Source: Entomortierella parvispora
Lineage: Eukaryota; Mortierellomycota; Mortierellomycetes; Mortierellales; Mortierellaceae
NCBI GenBank assembly: GCA_963573315.1
Contig: OY752143.1
Location: 434,001-498,000, forward strand
Direction of reading: 5' to 3'
Length of the DNA stretch: 64,000 bases
Each line of letters opens with the position of its first letter. Within the stretch, counting starts at the first letter, position 1. Below the pieces are notes generated by a model. That model saw nothing but the letters and a program-made list of their open reading frames with translations, was not told the DNA's origin and did no database searches. The translations under genes and the position numbers were made by a program. Positions 1-12,299 of this stretch are shown in pieces.

Positions 1-337
1 GTGGTGGTTGCAGTGGGGACATGACCTGCACTGAGGACTGGACCATGTTCACAATCTGCTCCAGCGCGTCTAATGAAGGTTGTGATGTCATCGTCTTTGT
101 CTCGTCAAGAGGATGAGCCTCTGTTGCGCTCCCTGGGCCTTGTTTTTGCTGTTTTTGCTGTTGCTCCTTCTGCTCCAGTTTTCGCTTTTGTTGAAGCTGA
201 TGGTAAGCATCCATGGAGATTGGCTTTTTTGATCCTGCCAAGGCAGCAGCAGATCCAGTAGCGGCGGCAGTTTCCTTAACTTCTGTCATTCTCACATCCT
301 CCAAAGTGTTTCCTCGGCTTGCACTGTCGTGGCTCAT
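1..337 (-). CDS. Partial gene, Gln-rich N-terminus, unidentified
   Basis: Reading leftwards from an ATG at 337, an uninterrupted frame of 112 codons runs off the window edge. The product starts MSHDSASRGNTLEDVR, is hydrophilic, and carries a Lys/Gln/Glu-rich stretch (KRKLEQKEQQQKQQKQ) that is probably a coiled coil, followed by a Ser/Asp-rich segment with a short amphipathic helix (LDALEQIVNMVQ). No signal peptide or membrane segment is visible. It lies in the same direction as the OPT gene and downstream of it. I do not recognise the family. A nuclear or regulatory protein such as a Mediator-type subunit would fit the composition, but nothing seen here proves it. Confidence 0.5.
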   Translation of the reverse strand, partial: MSHDSASRGNTLEDVRMTEVKETAAATGSAAALAGSKKPISMDAYHQLQQKRKLEQKEQQQKQQKQGPGSATEAHPLDETKTMTSQPSLDALEQIVNMVQSSVQVMSPLQPP

Positions 338-449
338 GACGTAGAGAAGAGGCGTTATTGGGCGAAAGAAGAGACAAAAAAAGCGGGATTGTGCGTGCCT
401 TTCAAATGAGTCATGTGGAGTTGAAGGAGATGGTGGCGTTCATGAAAAT

Positions 450-540
450 CAGACTAATAATATTAGTCTGAGAGACTGAGAGTAAATAAAACTTTTGTTC
501 TTTTTATTTAATAAAACTTTTGTTTTTTTATTTATTGCTA
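450..540. repeat. Small palindrome and AT-rich 3' flank
   Basis: A 9-nt inverted repeat with a 3-nt spacer (CAGACTAAT/ATTAGTCTG, 450-470) precedes two tandem near-identical 26-bp AT-rich units (about 485-537, core ATAAAACTTTTGTT). It lies just past the stop of the OPT gene ending at 559, so it probably contributes to 3'-end formation for that transcript. That role is inferred. Confidence 0.4.
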
Positions 541-558
541 AGGTCTCTCTCGACAAAA

Positions 559-2979
559 TTACAAATCAGGAATCTGGCCATCAAGAAGACCACCAGTCCA
601 CTGGCCGTGAGCGGCGCCACAACGGTCAATGGCGAGGAATGGCGAGTTAGGATAATCTGCATCCGTTGCGTTGTAGTAGTTGCCCCACCATGATGGGATG
701 GCCACTGCCAACTTAGGGCTCACGCCTCCACCCAAGAAGAAGAAGATGACAAGACCTGTGAAAGCCGCACCCGTGTCCAAAGCTGAGGCCAGGATGAACG
801 TGTACTTCTTCCACCAGTTCCTATGATACTTCCAAATGTAGTACTGGAAGATAATGCAAACCACAACTGAAGGGAAGACGCCCATGGTGTAGCCGTTGGG
901 GCACGCAGACATGCCTGAAAAAATGATGGCCACGTTGAATTTTTGCCAGTCGATGGAGGGGAACTTCTTGGTCAAGGCCCAAATGATGATGGGGATAACG
1001 GCACCCAGGAGGAATCCGTAAAAGATGAAACCATAAGGTCCATGGGTATCAAACATACGCTTGGGTCCCAGAGCACCGAAGATAAGGGCCGAACCCCAAT
1101 AGATTTGGGCTTGGTAACCGGTCCACAGTCCGTTAGGATCTTGCTCAGTGCCATCGAGATAAGGACGATGGGAGTTGATGATGACAATCATCGTAAAGTA
1201 GTTGAAGACTGCTCCAATGATCGTACCCCAGAGCTGAGCCACGAACATGGCACGAGGAGGGATCTTCATGTAGTGACCAAGCTTGAGATCTTCCAACATC
1301 GCCTGACATTGATTCATGGCCATGTAACAGTAGCACTTGAACGTCATATTAGCAATGGCCTTTCCAGGGATCATGTAGCCGCAGATCAGTTCCGCGATGA
1401 CGTTCAACCCGAGTGCGGCACTGGTAATGGCGTACAGGGCGACGATAGGGAATGTCATCGCCCATCCAATGACCACTCCTATAATCAATGCCCACCAGGG
1501 AACCTCAAGACCGTAGCACTCGCAGACAATGATCGAGAGGGCGAACATAATTGCATAGAGGACGGCGTACCACCACTGGGGCACTTCGGGGTAGACCTTC
1601 ATCATCTTGGTGTGGATGTCCTCGGCACCGCCGCTGCCGGTAAGAGACTTCCAGGTGTTAAGAGCCTCTCGTCCGTGGAAGAACATGATGTGAGTGATGC
1701 AAGCACCCAAAGTGACAAAAGAGTAGAAGAAGTTGAGGGCATACATGGGCGTCATCTGGACTGGGTTGCCTTCGTCGTACAGAGTGCTGTTCAGGGTATA
1801 ATCGGACTCCAGGAACTCCTGCACCTCGAAAGGGGTCCCGTTTCCGTAGAACAGACCGGAGGTCAGAGGCAAGGCATAGGTCTTGGCATTGAGAGTGTTT
1901 GTCAGCCACAAAGATGGCAAGATGATCCAGTAAGAGAGAATAAAACCACCATAGGAGCAAAGCTGGGCGTAGAGAGGGAAGTACAAGGTTGCACCGTTAA
2001 TCGTAGTCCACTCCAGGGACCACGACAACACACCTCCTCCAGAGATAGAGGAGAAGATGGCCCAGAAGTCAAAGTTGTAGGGCTTGATCCAGCAGATCCA
2101 ATCGATGTAAACCAGTGCGGGAGCCAACCACTGAGGGACAAATTCCCAAAGGAACATGCATCCACAGACCACCCAGAAAAACTTCATGTAAGACCAACCG
2201 CGGACCATGTGCCTGTTCTTGAACTCGTCCGTGTTATGAATGGCGTTGAAGAACACGACCTGAACCAGGTTGGACCACCAAACCATATCGGCGGGGTAGA
2301 TCAAGTACTTGCGGAGCATGCCAGCCATACCGAATCCAAGACACTGTGTGGTGATCAAGAGAGCCAAAGCGGCGAAGGTGTTCAAGCGATGGTGCAAGTA
2401 CAGGTCCATGCAGGCCAAGACCTCGATACCATAGGCAGAGCCGGAAGCAGAGTTCACAGCGACACCGATCAAGGCGTGCTCCTTGATGTTGAAAGGGCCG
2501 GGGTTCAGAGACATGGAGTATCCGCCAATGGAAATTGCCCGAGTGGGGAGGTACTTAGCCAAGACCGTACCCAAGGCATATGTGGCCAAGTTGACAAAGA
2601 AGATGGAGAACGAGCCGGAGGTCGAACGGAAGAAGTAATACTGGTTGATGATAGAGCCAAGCACGGAAAACACGAAAGAGAAGATCCAGAAGCGGAATGT
2701 CACGACAGGCAAGCTGGGGTCATCGGTAATGGGGATGACTGAAAGGGTGTTCAAAAAAGCAAGGGGGTTTTCAATGGTCAGCAAAGCGATGGGGGTCGGA
2801 TTTCAGGTCACTTTTTTGGAATTGTGCAGAGGACACTTACCCAAGCGGACGGCCTCGATCTTGGAGTTTTCGACTTCTTCCTCCAAGGGCACATCTTGAG
2901 GGAGATCAGTCTTTTCGTCAGAATAGAACTTGTCTCCATCGACGATCTTTTCATCCGAGTATTCTTGCGAGAGACTCAT
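559..2979 (-). CDS. OPT-family oligopeptide transporter (copy 1)
   Basis: Exons 2841-2979 and 559-2738; the 102-nt intron (2739-2840) has a GTAAGT donor and CAG acceptor; 772 aa. An acidic cytosolic N-terminus of about 50 residues (from the ATG at 2979) leads into roughly 14-16 hydrophobic segments. The OPT signature NPGPFN lies near residues 125-130 inside SLNPGPFNIKEH, and the conserved MKIPPR motif is present in the C-terminal half. OPT proteins are proton-coupled importers of tetra- and pentapeptides or metal-peptide chelates, usually at the plasma membrane. Length matches fungal family members. The gene is followed upstream by a close paralogue on the same strand (stop at 4982) with its intron at the same codon, so the two are tandem duplicates. 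Substrate cannot be told from sequence. Confidence 0.93.
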
Positions 2980-4981
2980 GATGGGGCGTAAGTTATAGGC
3001 GACGAGTCGACCTTGGAGTTGGGGGAGAGGGGAAAGGGAGGAGAGGGAGGAAAGGAGTGGTCGCCAAGCGGGAGTGAGTTCTCAAGGAGCAGGACAAGGA
3101 CAAACAAAATGCATTACAGGGGGGGTTTTATAGTGGACAGCTGGCTCGTTTTTCACAGGAGCATTCATTACAGAGTTATTAGAGTTGCGCGCGTGGACCG
3201 GAAGGTGACTAGAAGGAGTGGAACACCCGCCATCGTGTTTCCTTTTCGGTTGAACTCATCGACCAGTCAGGAGTAACATGTCCATGTTCCTTAAGTGATA
3301 GATGCAACCATTGCCTGTGAAACTGACGTTTTTTTTGTCCGGATGGTAAACTAAAGCTGCGAATCGCCATGGCATTTGTTCGTTGGTACAGTTTTTGCGG
3401 CGTCTTTCGGTAAACAGAAGACGCGCTCTCATGTTTTGGAACAGAGCTTATTTGCTTTGTGGTTGGGATTTTTTGTCCAACCGCCCACCTTCTAGACCCG
3501 ATCATTAAGCCTTCACACGACTGGCAAGAGTGGGATCACACAGAGAAAGAATACATGTCCATTGCTACTAGACCGGTGCCATTCTTTATGAAGGGATATG
3601 TGTGGGAGGATTGAGGGTCTTGATTGAGGGCTACAAAAAGCAGGGAACAGGCAAGCAGCAAACAGCCGGCTGGCAGGCAAAGAGACAGGCAGCCGTGTAT
3701 CGTGAGAGTCGAGCGGAATCGAGTTCATCGAATGCTCGCACGCAAGCGACGTAGTTGGGCAACAGAATGGGAAAAAACTGATCTTTCTTGGTGACGGGCT
3801 CATGGTGGTGTAACAAAAGTTACAAAACAAGAGTCAGCTGCTGCCGGCCGGTCCTTCCCTCGGTCCTGAATTGCCATTGCTCTGCAATTTTCCTCAAACA
3901 TGGACCAATCGCAGGTCTTTCTTTTTCACTCCAGCTCATGCTCTTCCCTGTGACATTGTTGCACAAAAAATGACACAGAGGCTGGACTTCAAGGGTCACC
4001 CTTATCGTAAGGGACGTGCTGTCATGTCCGGAAGAACCTAATGGCGCTACATTGTAGACTAGTGCCCTAGACTAGTCCTTGAGGGACTTGGTAAACAGGC
4101 GCACCATGTAGCAACATGTGTGTGCGTGTGTGTGAGAAAGAGAAAGAGCGCAGAGTGTAAATAGAGGCACAGGTCCTTTTCGCGATGAAGGTGTTACTGT
4201 ATTGCCTTGGATCTTGCCCCGACTTCTGTCGACAGACGTGAACTGTAGACGAAAACAAAAAGAAGAGGATGCCTGTCATTTCCTCAGAGATGACTGATAG
4301 TTCTGTCTTCAAGGTTTTTCACTCGAGCACACGGAGAAAGACTGACCCTCGCGCCACGTCTGGTTCTGTTCAGTCTGAAGGAAAGGGGGTGGGCAGCTGC
4401 CATATTTTTTCCCTTCGGCGCTCGCGGCGATTTATCCGCGTGAGCAATTGGCCAATGAAGTCAGGGTATTTTTCTCACAAAAGCTTTTGTAAGGAACCCT
4501 AATAAACAAAAGCACCATCAGCCCATCAAAGTTCAGTCCAAACAGCTCTTGTTGCCAACCCCCTCAAAACCTTGAGGACTGTGAAGAGCACAGAACAAAA
4601 AAAAGAGAGAAGCAGAGAGAGGGTCGGTCATCGCACGCGTGTCGTTGAGGGCACTTGAAAAAGTGAACGAAAGTCCAGTTCCTTTCCGTTTCGATCGAAT
4701 CGTCGCTTTCCAATCGTTTTTCCAGGTATTCGTGATTTGAACATGGAACACAGTACTGCAGAGTACTGTACTACCCTCGGAAGTGTTTCCGAAGACTGCA
4801 AAAAAAGGGGGTTGACCATTGTTGTCTAACACATCATAGGCACCTTGAGACTAATCCGAGTGCTTGCAAAGATTGCTCCAAAAGCACCTGTGGCTGTGGC
4901 TGTTCTGAAAGCCAATTAGAAAGCTGTATGTTTTATTACTGTAAAATGACCCCGGGGAGTCTTAAACGAATCGAAGCTTTT
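2980..4981. other. 2-kb gene-free spacer between the OPT genes
   Basis: Both strands are broken by stops and no domain or exon chain can be built. The part near 2980-3130 is purine-rich (GGAGAGG/GGAAAGG runs) and should be the promoter and 5' leader of the first OPT gene. A GTACTGTACT palindromic patch occurs around 4750-4775. Nothing else is supported. Confidence 0.6.
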
Positions 4982-7348
4982 TCACAACATGCCACTGGTC
5001 CAGTTGCCGCCAGCGGCACCGCAGCGATCGACGGCAGCGAATGGTGCGTTAGCAAAGTTGCCTTCAAGGGTGTAGTGGTTGCCCCACCACGAAGGGAAGA
5101 CTGCCGAAAGCTTGGGTGAGAGACCACCAGCGAGGAAGACGAAGATGAACAATCCTGTGAAAGCCGTACCAGTATCCAAGGCAGCAGACAAGATGAGGGT
5201 ATACTTCTGCCACCAACTCTTGTGATAACGGAGGAGATAGAACTGGAAGATGAAGGAAGTCACGGTTATTCCGAGAATGCCGATGGCGTATCCGTTAGGG
5301 AAATTAGACATTCCTCCGGCAATGATCGCAATGTTGATGCTTTGCCATGAAATCTTAGGGAACTTCTTAGAGAGGGCCCAAAGAATAACGGGAAGGATAG
5401 CGCCGACCAAGAAACCGTAAAAGACAAAGCCATATCCACCAGCGTGACTGAGCATGCGCTGAGGTCCCAAAGCTCCGTAAATAAGGGCAGAGCCCCAGTA
5501 GGTGCCGATCTGGTAACCAGACCAGAGACCGGAAGGATCCTGGCCTGTACCGTTAAGCCAGGAACGATGGGCATCGATAATGAGGATCATGGTGAAGTAG
5601 TTGATGATGGCGCCAATGATGGTACCATAGAGCTGGCCAATGAACAAGGCGCGTGGAGGGATCTTCATGTAATGGCCGAGCTTGAGATCCGAGAGGAGAT
5701 TCAGGCACTGGTACATGGTCATGTAACCGTAGCACTTGAAGACCATGTTGGCAATGGGCTTTCCGGGGAGCATGTAGCCGCAGATCAACTCAGTGATAAC
5801 GTTCAAACCAGGATTGAAGCCAGTGATGGCGTTCATGGCACAGATAGGGAGAGTCAAGGCCCAACCGATGACCAATGCAAGCAACAAGCCCCACCAGGGA
5901 AGCTGAAGACCATAGCACTCGCAAGCGACGATGGCGAGAGCGGCCATGATGACGTAGAAGGCAGCATACCACCACTGGGGAACCTCGGGGTAAGCCCTCA
6001 TCAACTTGGTGTGGACATCCTCCTGGTCATCGTCAACAACGGACTTCCAAATTTTCCAGATTTCAGCTCCCTGGAAGCAAATGATGTGGGTGACACAGGC
6101 AGCGAGGGCAACGAACGAAAAGAAGAAGCCAAGGGCGTACATGGGCGACATCCTGACTTCGCCAACAGTATCGAACTTTTCCTCGTTCAATGAGTAATCA
6201 GCGTTGAGGTAAGGTATGACATTAAAAGTGGACCCATTGGCGAAGAACAAGTGAGAGGTCAGGGGTTGACCGATGGTCTTGGTTCCAAGGGTGTTGGTCA
6301 ACCACAGGATGGGGAGAATGATCCAGTAAGAGAGAATCATACCAAAACAATTACACATCTGAGCGTAAAAGGGGTAGTACAAGGTAGAGCCGCTGATCGA
6401 GCTCCAGTCCAACGAGATGGAAAAAACACCACCTCCAGAGACAGAAGAGAAGATGGCCCAGAAGTTGAAGTCGAATGGCTTGATCCAGCAGATCCAATCA
6501 ACGTAGGTCAAAACGGGGAAAATGAACTGAGGGAAGAACTCCCAGAGAAAAAGGCAGCCGGTTACAACCCAGAAGAACTTCATGTAAGACCAACCACGGA
6601 CCATGCGCTTGTTCTTGAACTCATCAGTTTTGTGTATGGCGTTGAAGAAGACAACCTGGACCAGGTTAGGCCACCAGACCATCTCGGCAGGATAGACCAA
6701 GTATTTTCGAAGGACACCCGCCATACCGTAGCCGACACATTGGGTTGTGATGAGAAGAAGAATAGCACCAAGAGTTCCGATGCGGTGATTCAATTCCAAA
6801 TCCATTGTGGCCAAGATATCGATGGCGTAGGCTGAGGTAGCAGCGGTACTGACCGCGATGGAGATAAGAGCGTGCTCTTTGACGTTGAAAGGGCCAGAGT
6901 TGAAAGACATCGAGTGACTGCCGATGGAGATAGCACGGGTAGGAAGGGAACCGGCCATAGCTTTACCCATAGCGTAGGAGACGAGGTTCACGAAGTAAAT
7001 GGAAAAAGTTCCAGAAGTACTGCGGAAGAAATAGTACTGCTGGACAACAGCACCGATAATCGAAAAGATTAAAGAGATGACCCAGAAGCGGAATGTGATG
7101 ACAGGGAGAGAGGGATCGTCGGTAATGGGGACAACTGTTCAGGCAGAGAGAAGAAGCGTGAGTGGTCTATTGACGTTGGAATGGATCTTAAAAAATGGGA
7201 TAACGCAGAGTTCCATACCCAAGCGGACGGCTTCGATGACCGAGTTCTGAAGTCCGGAGTCCTCAGCAAGGTCGATAACGTCGACTGCATTCTTTTCGTC
7301 GACGTAGTCCACCTTCTCAGTGGAGTAATCATATTTTGACTCTTCCAT
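4982..7348 (-). CDS. OPT-family oligopeptide transporter (copy 2)
   Basis: Exons 7219-7348 and 4982-7134 with an 84-nt intron (7135-7218, donor GTATGG, acceptor CAG); 760 aa. The ATG at 7348 opens an acidic N-terminus (MEESKYDYSTEKVDY) ending in IEAVRL, exactly where the paralogue at 559-2979 is also interrupted; both introns are phase 1 and both second exons open with V(I/V)PITDDPSLP. Signature motifs: NSGPFN in place of NPGPFN (within SFNSGPFNVKEH) and MKIPPR. Predicted polytopic plasma-membrane peptide importer. The Pro-to-Ser change in the signature is the clearest difference from copy 1 and could alter substrate range. The purine-rich leader (7350-7450) resembles the one before copy 1. 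Confidence 0.93.
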
Positions 7349-7654
7349 TATAAAAAGATGGAAGACGAGGGGGATGACGGAGGAGAGAGGAGGGGAGGAG
7401 GAGAGGAAGAGGAAGGGTCTTGACTGGGAAGAGGGGACTCGAAAAGCAGACAAGAGACAGGAATCGAGGTGGGCCAACGCGGTTTTTATAGTCCCAACCC
7501 AAGACAAAGAGGCGCACCGATGGGGTTTTTTTTCCAGTAGCGATACTGTGGTGGTAGATCCGGCGTGAGCCTTCTGGACAGCCCTGGCGCAATCGCACAC
7601 CATTGGACAGAACCTTCAATTGGCTAAGGATTGGACCAATATGGAAACAAAAGA

Positions 7655-8648
7655 TCAGGAGGACATTTCACTCTCCTCCCTCAAATCACTCGTGTTGTTG
7701 ATGTTCTCACGAAGTTCTCAGAGCAAAAGCAGCGGCAGGTTGCCCATTGGCTGCTTTCTCGAACTAAAAACAATGAAAGAATAGATACCATGTGCACTCA
7801 TATTTCTTTTTTTATTCTTTTCATCCGGGGTGCTGTTTCTGTAATCCAGTCCTCAAACCTGATAAAGAAAGATGGAGTTCACCATGACGTACCATTGAAG
7901 AGTCTTTCCTCCTGTCGTCGTTCAATCATGTTGCCGAGTCATTATACCTCAGGTAGGTCCCACTTCCTCTTCACAGGTTCTCATACAGACGAGATAGCAC
8001 AGAGTGAAAGCCATTCTTGCTGTTAATTTTTCTGAACAATGTGGACAAATATGTTTCCTCCCCCGACCAAGTCCCAAAGACTCGTCCATCCATAAGCTCT
8101 GTCTAGTTCGGATCACCCGCAAACTGACGGTGAGTACATAAAAAAAAAAAAAAAAAAAAGTCGTTGTCGAGAGCAGCTCTCGTGGTGCAATTGTTTCTTT
8201 CCCGGATGGATGAACTCGCTTCTCTCAATCAACCAATCGCCATAGTGGGCAATTGCTCATGAGTTTGTCCTTTTTTGTTAAATTTTGTGCTGCTGGCTGC
8301 TGTACTCCCGCCGACTACAAACCTTGGCAAGCCATGCACGATCAGTGTGCTTTACGCCCGGAAGGCCATCCGAGCACCCGAGGGCAAGCGCGTGCTTCGG
8401 CGCCTGTCTGATTGGTTCTGATTTGGTAACCAATGTATGTATCAAGGTACTGTACAAAGTTTGCCTGGGACAGGAGGGCAAGGGCGAGCTTGTCCTTGAA
8501 TATTTTGGGGGCAGTCATCAAGCCGCATAACTTGTCAGATCCCTCCTGCCGTAGACTAATATCTCTAGCCCTTTTCTCATCTATCACTCGTTGACGATAT
8601 TCCCCAGACTCAATCGGTCCTCGGATGGAACGGAGGGCAAATTGTGTA
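7655..8648 (-). repeat. 1-kb dispersed repeat, copy 1 (inverted relative to copy 2)
   Basis: The reverse complement of this stretch aligns along its whole length with 50414-51417, with small indels; by eye identity is about 85-90 percent. It carries an internal A/T homopolymer (8141-8159) at the same place as in copy 2. Two overlapping frames on the minus strand (8278-8481 and 8342-8587) read as short hydrophilic peptides; one begins IDEKRARDISLRQEGSDK. Copy 2 carries a small deletion that shifts this frame, so a functional protein is unlikely. No terminal inverted repeats or target duplications are evident. Family unknown; probably a decayed mobile element. Confidence 0.8.
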
Positions 8649-9465
8649 TGTGATTGTGGTTGTTGACGTCGTTTTCGACGCCTAACCGCTATTGACCAGA
8701 AAACCCAACAGACTATGTAACCTTCTCAAGCGCCAGCCGGATAAATCTTGGAGGGCATCAGTCGCTATCGTATCACTCCAGATCCTCAAGTTCAGACTGT
8801 CACCAAACTTTGTAGCAAAGTCCGCATAGTCAGCATGGCGTTAGGCGTTACTCATCGCCATTCGCCCTGTTTGACTGGCAGGCTTTGCTGGAATGAATGA
8901 CTCTTGCTCACAGTTTAATCAGCTCTCCTCCGTTCAAGCTGCAGTTCAATAGGTTTGAAGTCCTATCGAACCCACCCATTCGAAAATTGACAGCAATGAC
9001 CAATTGCCAAGGTTTTTATAATGAAGAGTGTGAGAAATAAAGGACGATGATGGCCTCCACGCCGATGCTTGACAGGCACTGTACTCCACAGGATGAGCAC
9101 ACTTATTCTACCTTAGGCCGTTTTGCTATTTGGATAATGTACTGTACTGTACAGTACCCCCGGTGCACAAAACCCATGTGAGCCCTATGTCCCATAACTT
9201 GTCTCTGTAAGAAAAGTCATTTTTTTCATGTTTGTGAAAAAGCTGATGTAACTTTTAACGGGGGTCTCAATTCAAAGACAAAGGGTTAGTAATACTTAAG
9301 CGAGTTTTTTTCTGACGATTGAGCACCAAGAAACCTTGAGCTCTTATATTTTTTGAATTGATTTTGTGCGACTGACTGGGGAAATCAATTTCGATGATAA
9401 AACTCGTATTCTAACAACCTTGGACTGATTCTCCAAGCCTTGGCAGTTTCTCTTCTTTACTTTGA
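8649..9465. other. Gene-free spacer
   Basis: No exon chain on either strand. A perfect 14-nt palindrome GTACTGTACAGTAC lies within a GTACTGTACT run near 9139-9158. Otherwise AT-rich sequence downstream of the esterase gene stop at 9466. Confidence 0.5.
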
Positions 9466-11292
9466 CTAAAGTTTGGCCAAAAACTTGGGCCCACCTCCTA
9501 GGCGACCGATGCGGTTCTTCCACTCCACAACGACCTCATCCTCCAAGGGACGTCTCTCTCCCTTAACACTAATTCTTTCGAAGCTTTTGTTTGACACTCC
9601 TTCACCCCCAAGAGTGACCTTGCGAATAAAGTCACCTGATTCTCGAAGGGAGTGTTTGGCACTGGGCAAGAATCCAAATATCTGGAATACATGAGGCATG
9701 TCATCGTAGACACGAATATGGACTGGGGAGGAGGCCTGGGCGTGTTTCTGAGCAAAAACGATGGATTCGTCACGAAGCATTTCTCCGTCGCCGGCAATCT
9801 ATTTGAAAGAGTGAGAGGGATTGGACTAATTAGTGAAGAAAGAAAAGGTCGTGCAGGTCTAACACTTTTTTATAAGTACGAAGTGTATTTGACCGAAGCC
9901 ATTGAGAGAAGCCATTACCAACATGATCGGGCAGGCGCCATCAAGACTGTCCTCCAGGACAGGAGAGACGTATTTGCAGTGGAGTAGCGAATTGTTGGCG
10001 TAGTGCTGCACGGAAGGCAGAGTCTGCATGATTGCGCTCTCATCCTCATCTGTGGCCTTTGCAATGAGCTTTGCCAACTTCTTTAGGGATGCCTCACTCC
10101 CCTGAGTGAAGCCATCAGCAGGCAAGTAGTCAGAGGGTGCGTTGGCGAGGACCGAGGGCATCGAGTGCAAAAGATCCAGCCTATAATTGGAAAAGTGGAC
10201 GAGATGAGTGTTTGGCAGCAAATTAACTTCCTCCCTGATTTGCCAGTGGTATATGGTCCAACTTGCCATGGACTCCATCCAATGATGCCAGCTGGCATGG
10301 GGAGGCCCGAGTCCTTGATCGCGTACATGGTGGCAAACGTCAGTCCTAAGAGAGAAGTGAGGTTCAGCAAATTTACTCTGATCGCGCTACTCCAAGGCAG
10401 AGAATAATCATTCGTCCCTTCGTACCTCCCCCCGCACTATCGCCCATGATCACAATGTTTTTTGGGTCGACGGGAACGATTCCAGAAAATGCTGGTGGAT
10501 CAATGAGATACAGGTAGGCAGCTAGGGCGTCGTGAATAGCGCTTGGGAAGGGGGAGTCTGGAGCCAATCTATAATCGACGGCTATACAACACCCAGGGCA
10601 TCATGTATCGATTATTAGTTAACGGCAAAAGAGAGTGTACGCGATCTCGATTGAACACTTTCTTACAAAAGACGCGTGCGCCACCAAGTCGGGCCATGTT
10701 CCAACTTGCCCACCGGTGGGTACGAATAGAACACAGAAAGTACCCACCTACAAAAGAAAAGATGCGCCTGTCAGCGTAATTCGTCCCCACTTCACCATAC
10801 TTCACCCTGGAGATGAGCTCGCGAAAAAATACATCTACCTCCGTGCAGATACAGCACTGTTCGTCCTTCCTTGAAGTTTTCGTCCTTGGTTTTGGTCTCT
10901 GTCCACTCTCCCTTCAAGAGTTTTTCACCTCGGGGGTCCTTCGCCCAGTCCCAGCCGAGCTTAATAGTGTCAAGACCTTCCTTCGTGAGCAATTGATTCA
11001 GATACCCGGCTGATTTATCCCTATACTCGTTCGGGATGGTTGCCTCGAACGCTGTGGCGCCTGGGTGGATGGGCGCGTACTTGTCGTTGAGTCTGGACAT
11101 AGCCTGGGCCTGTTTCAGAGGGACATCGCTCAAGTGGCCGGCGAATGCCTGGACCATGGCCATGGTGAGGGAAAACTTGATGTTCCATGACGGCTTTGTA
11201 GGTCCCAAAGTGAAATGGCTGACAGTTGTCCCGACAAGCAATGGAGCCTTTGGGACTAGGTAGTTCCATACAAGCGAGGCTTTGTTTTGCAT
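9466..11292 (-). CDS. HSL-type alpha/beta-hydrolase (lipase/esterase)
   Basis: Six exons: 10839-11292, 10667-10747, 10426-10581, 10267-10345, 9919-10180, 9466-9798; 454 aa, all junctions in frame. Class IV (hormone-sensitive lipase) hallmarks: oxyanion motif HGGG at 150-153, nucleophile GDSAG at 225-229 (Ser227) followed by [12 protein letters not shown]-type context upstream, an acidic motif GDGEMLRDE near 347-355, and the catalytic His in DDMPH (His380). It should hydrolyse short- or medium-chain acyl esters. The N-terminal hydrophobic stretch ([16 protein letters not shown]) may associate with membrane. The fourth intron uses a GC-AG pair (donor GCAAGT at 10266). ATG at 11292 is chosen because the upstream frame holds no earlier ATG near it. 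Natural substrate unknown. Confidence 0.9.
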
Positions 11293-11891
11293 GTCACTCG
11301 AGGGCAATGGGAATGAGAGAAAAGATGAGGACAGAGACGGGAGGAAAAATGGAGTGGATGTTCACTTTCAGCAACATCCGTTCGTCGGGTCCACGCCCTG
11401 CCCTTGTGAGCGCGCGTGCATTTTGAGCTTCTCACAATAATCAACGCGGCTGGGCTACTGTAATTCTTCGTCGCTTCCCGTAACACTGTCGGCATCGCGC
11501 TTCGCTTTATTATCCTGTTCTTCAAAGGGGTAAATGGACATTGTCTGCATCCCAGTCTCGGCCGCTGAGCGCACTGGTATTATTGATTATTCTGTCTGGA
11601 TCCAGTCGCTGCTCGGTTAGTCAGCCATTCTGGTCAAGCCCTAAAACCCAAACTACGTCCGACGTATAACACATTACCGAGTATAAATTGTGAGAACGCT
11701 CCTCGCCCGAATGCCAATCCGTAGTCAAGTTATAGTAGTTGACATTTCCTTGCCACAGTACTCACGCGTGCTCAGCAGAAACGATAGTACGTTGATAGTT
11801 TTTTTATTGATTATTTACAACATGAGTGGCTACTCTCTTGTTCAAGGATGGTCCCCAGGGCAATCCATCCCAAAGCTGCATTTTAGACAAC
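11293..11891. other. Intergenic stretch
   Basis: Promoter side of the esterase gene and 3' side of the CsbD-like gene. No supported coding frame; AT-rich at 11780-11825, likely the polyadenylation region of the CsbD-like transcript. Confidence 0.5.
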
Positions 11892-12299
11892 TTATTGGTT
11901 GACAGCGCGGCGAGCGTCTCCAGCGGCGGACTGGATGTGACCCTCGGCCTCCAACTTTGCGTTTCCGGTGGCGGCGCCAACGGTCGACTTGACACGCCCA
12001 GTGACGTTGTCAGCGACACCCTGGGCATGCTGCTGGGTCTTCTGGGCCCGCTGCTGAGCAGCTGTGTTAGCGGCGTGCGTCTGGGCCTGAGCCTTCTGGG
12101 CTGCACCTAGGAGTTTTCAAAGTAACAAAAATGATGGGAGGACATGAGATCCGTGCTCCATCACTCCGACGATCTAGAGAAAATGAAAATTAAGACACGT
12201 ACCCTCAGCAGCGAGCTGCTCGTTTCCGACGGCCCTTCCGAGAGTCTCCTTGGCTCCTCCGGTGGCGGAGCTAAAGGCGTCAGCGATCTTGTCAGTCAT
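11892..12299 (-). CDS. CsbD-like stress-response protein
   Basis: Two exons, 12203-12299 and 11892-12106, split by a 96-nt intron; 103 aa. Starts MTDKIADAFSSATGGAKE, and shows two copies of a GxAKE/GNxQLxAEG-type module (GRAVGNEQLAAEG, then VGAATGNAKLEAEG) joined by an Ala/Gln/Thr-rich, strongly helical linker, typical of CsbD-domain proteins. Bacterial CsbD is a small general-stress protein under sigma-B; the fungal homologues have unknown biochemical role and are often induced by stress or stationary phase. No signal peptide or membrane segment. The repeated module suggests internal duplication. Confidence 0.85.

Noticed and set aside
943-2742. 599-codon open frame on the plus strand opposite the first OPT gene
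   Set aside because: It is the antisense shadow of the transporter: composition is charged and low in hydrophobics because the codon positions are mirrored, and no domain is recognisable.
5444-6835. Plus-strand frames (249 and 194 codons) opposite the second OPT gene
   Set aside because: Same antisense artefact; its residues mirror the frame seen opposite copy 1.
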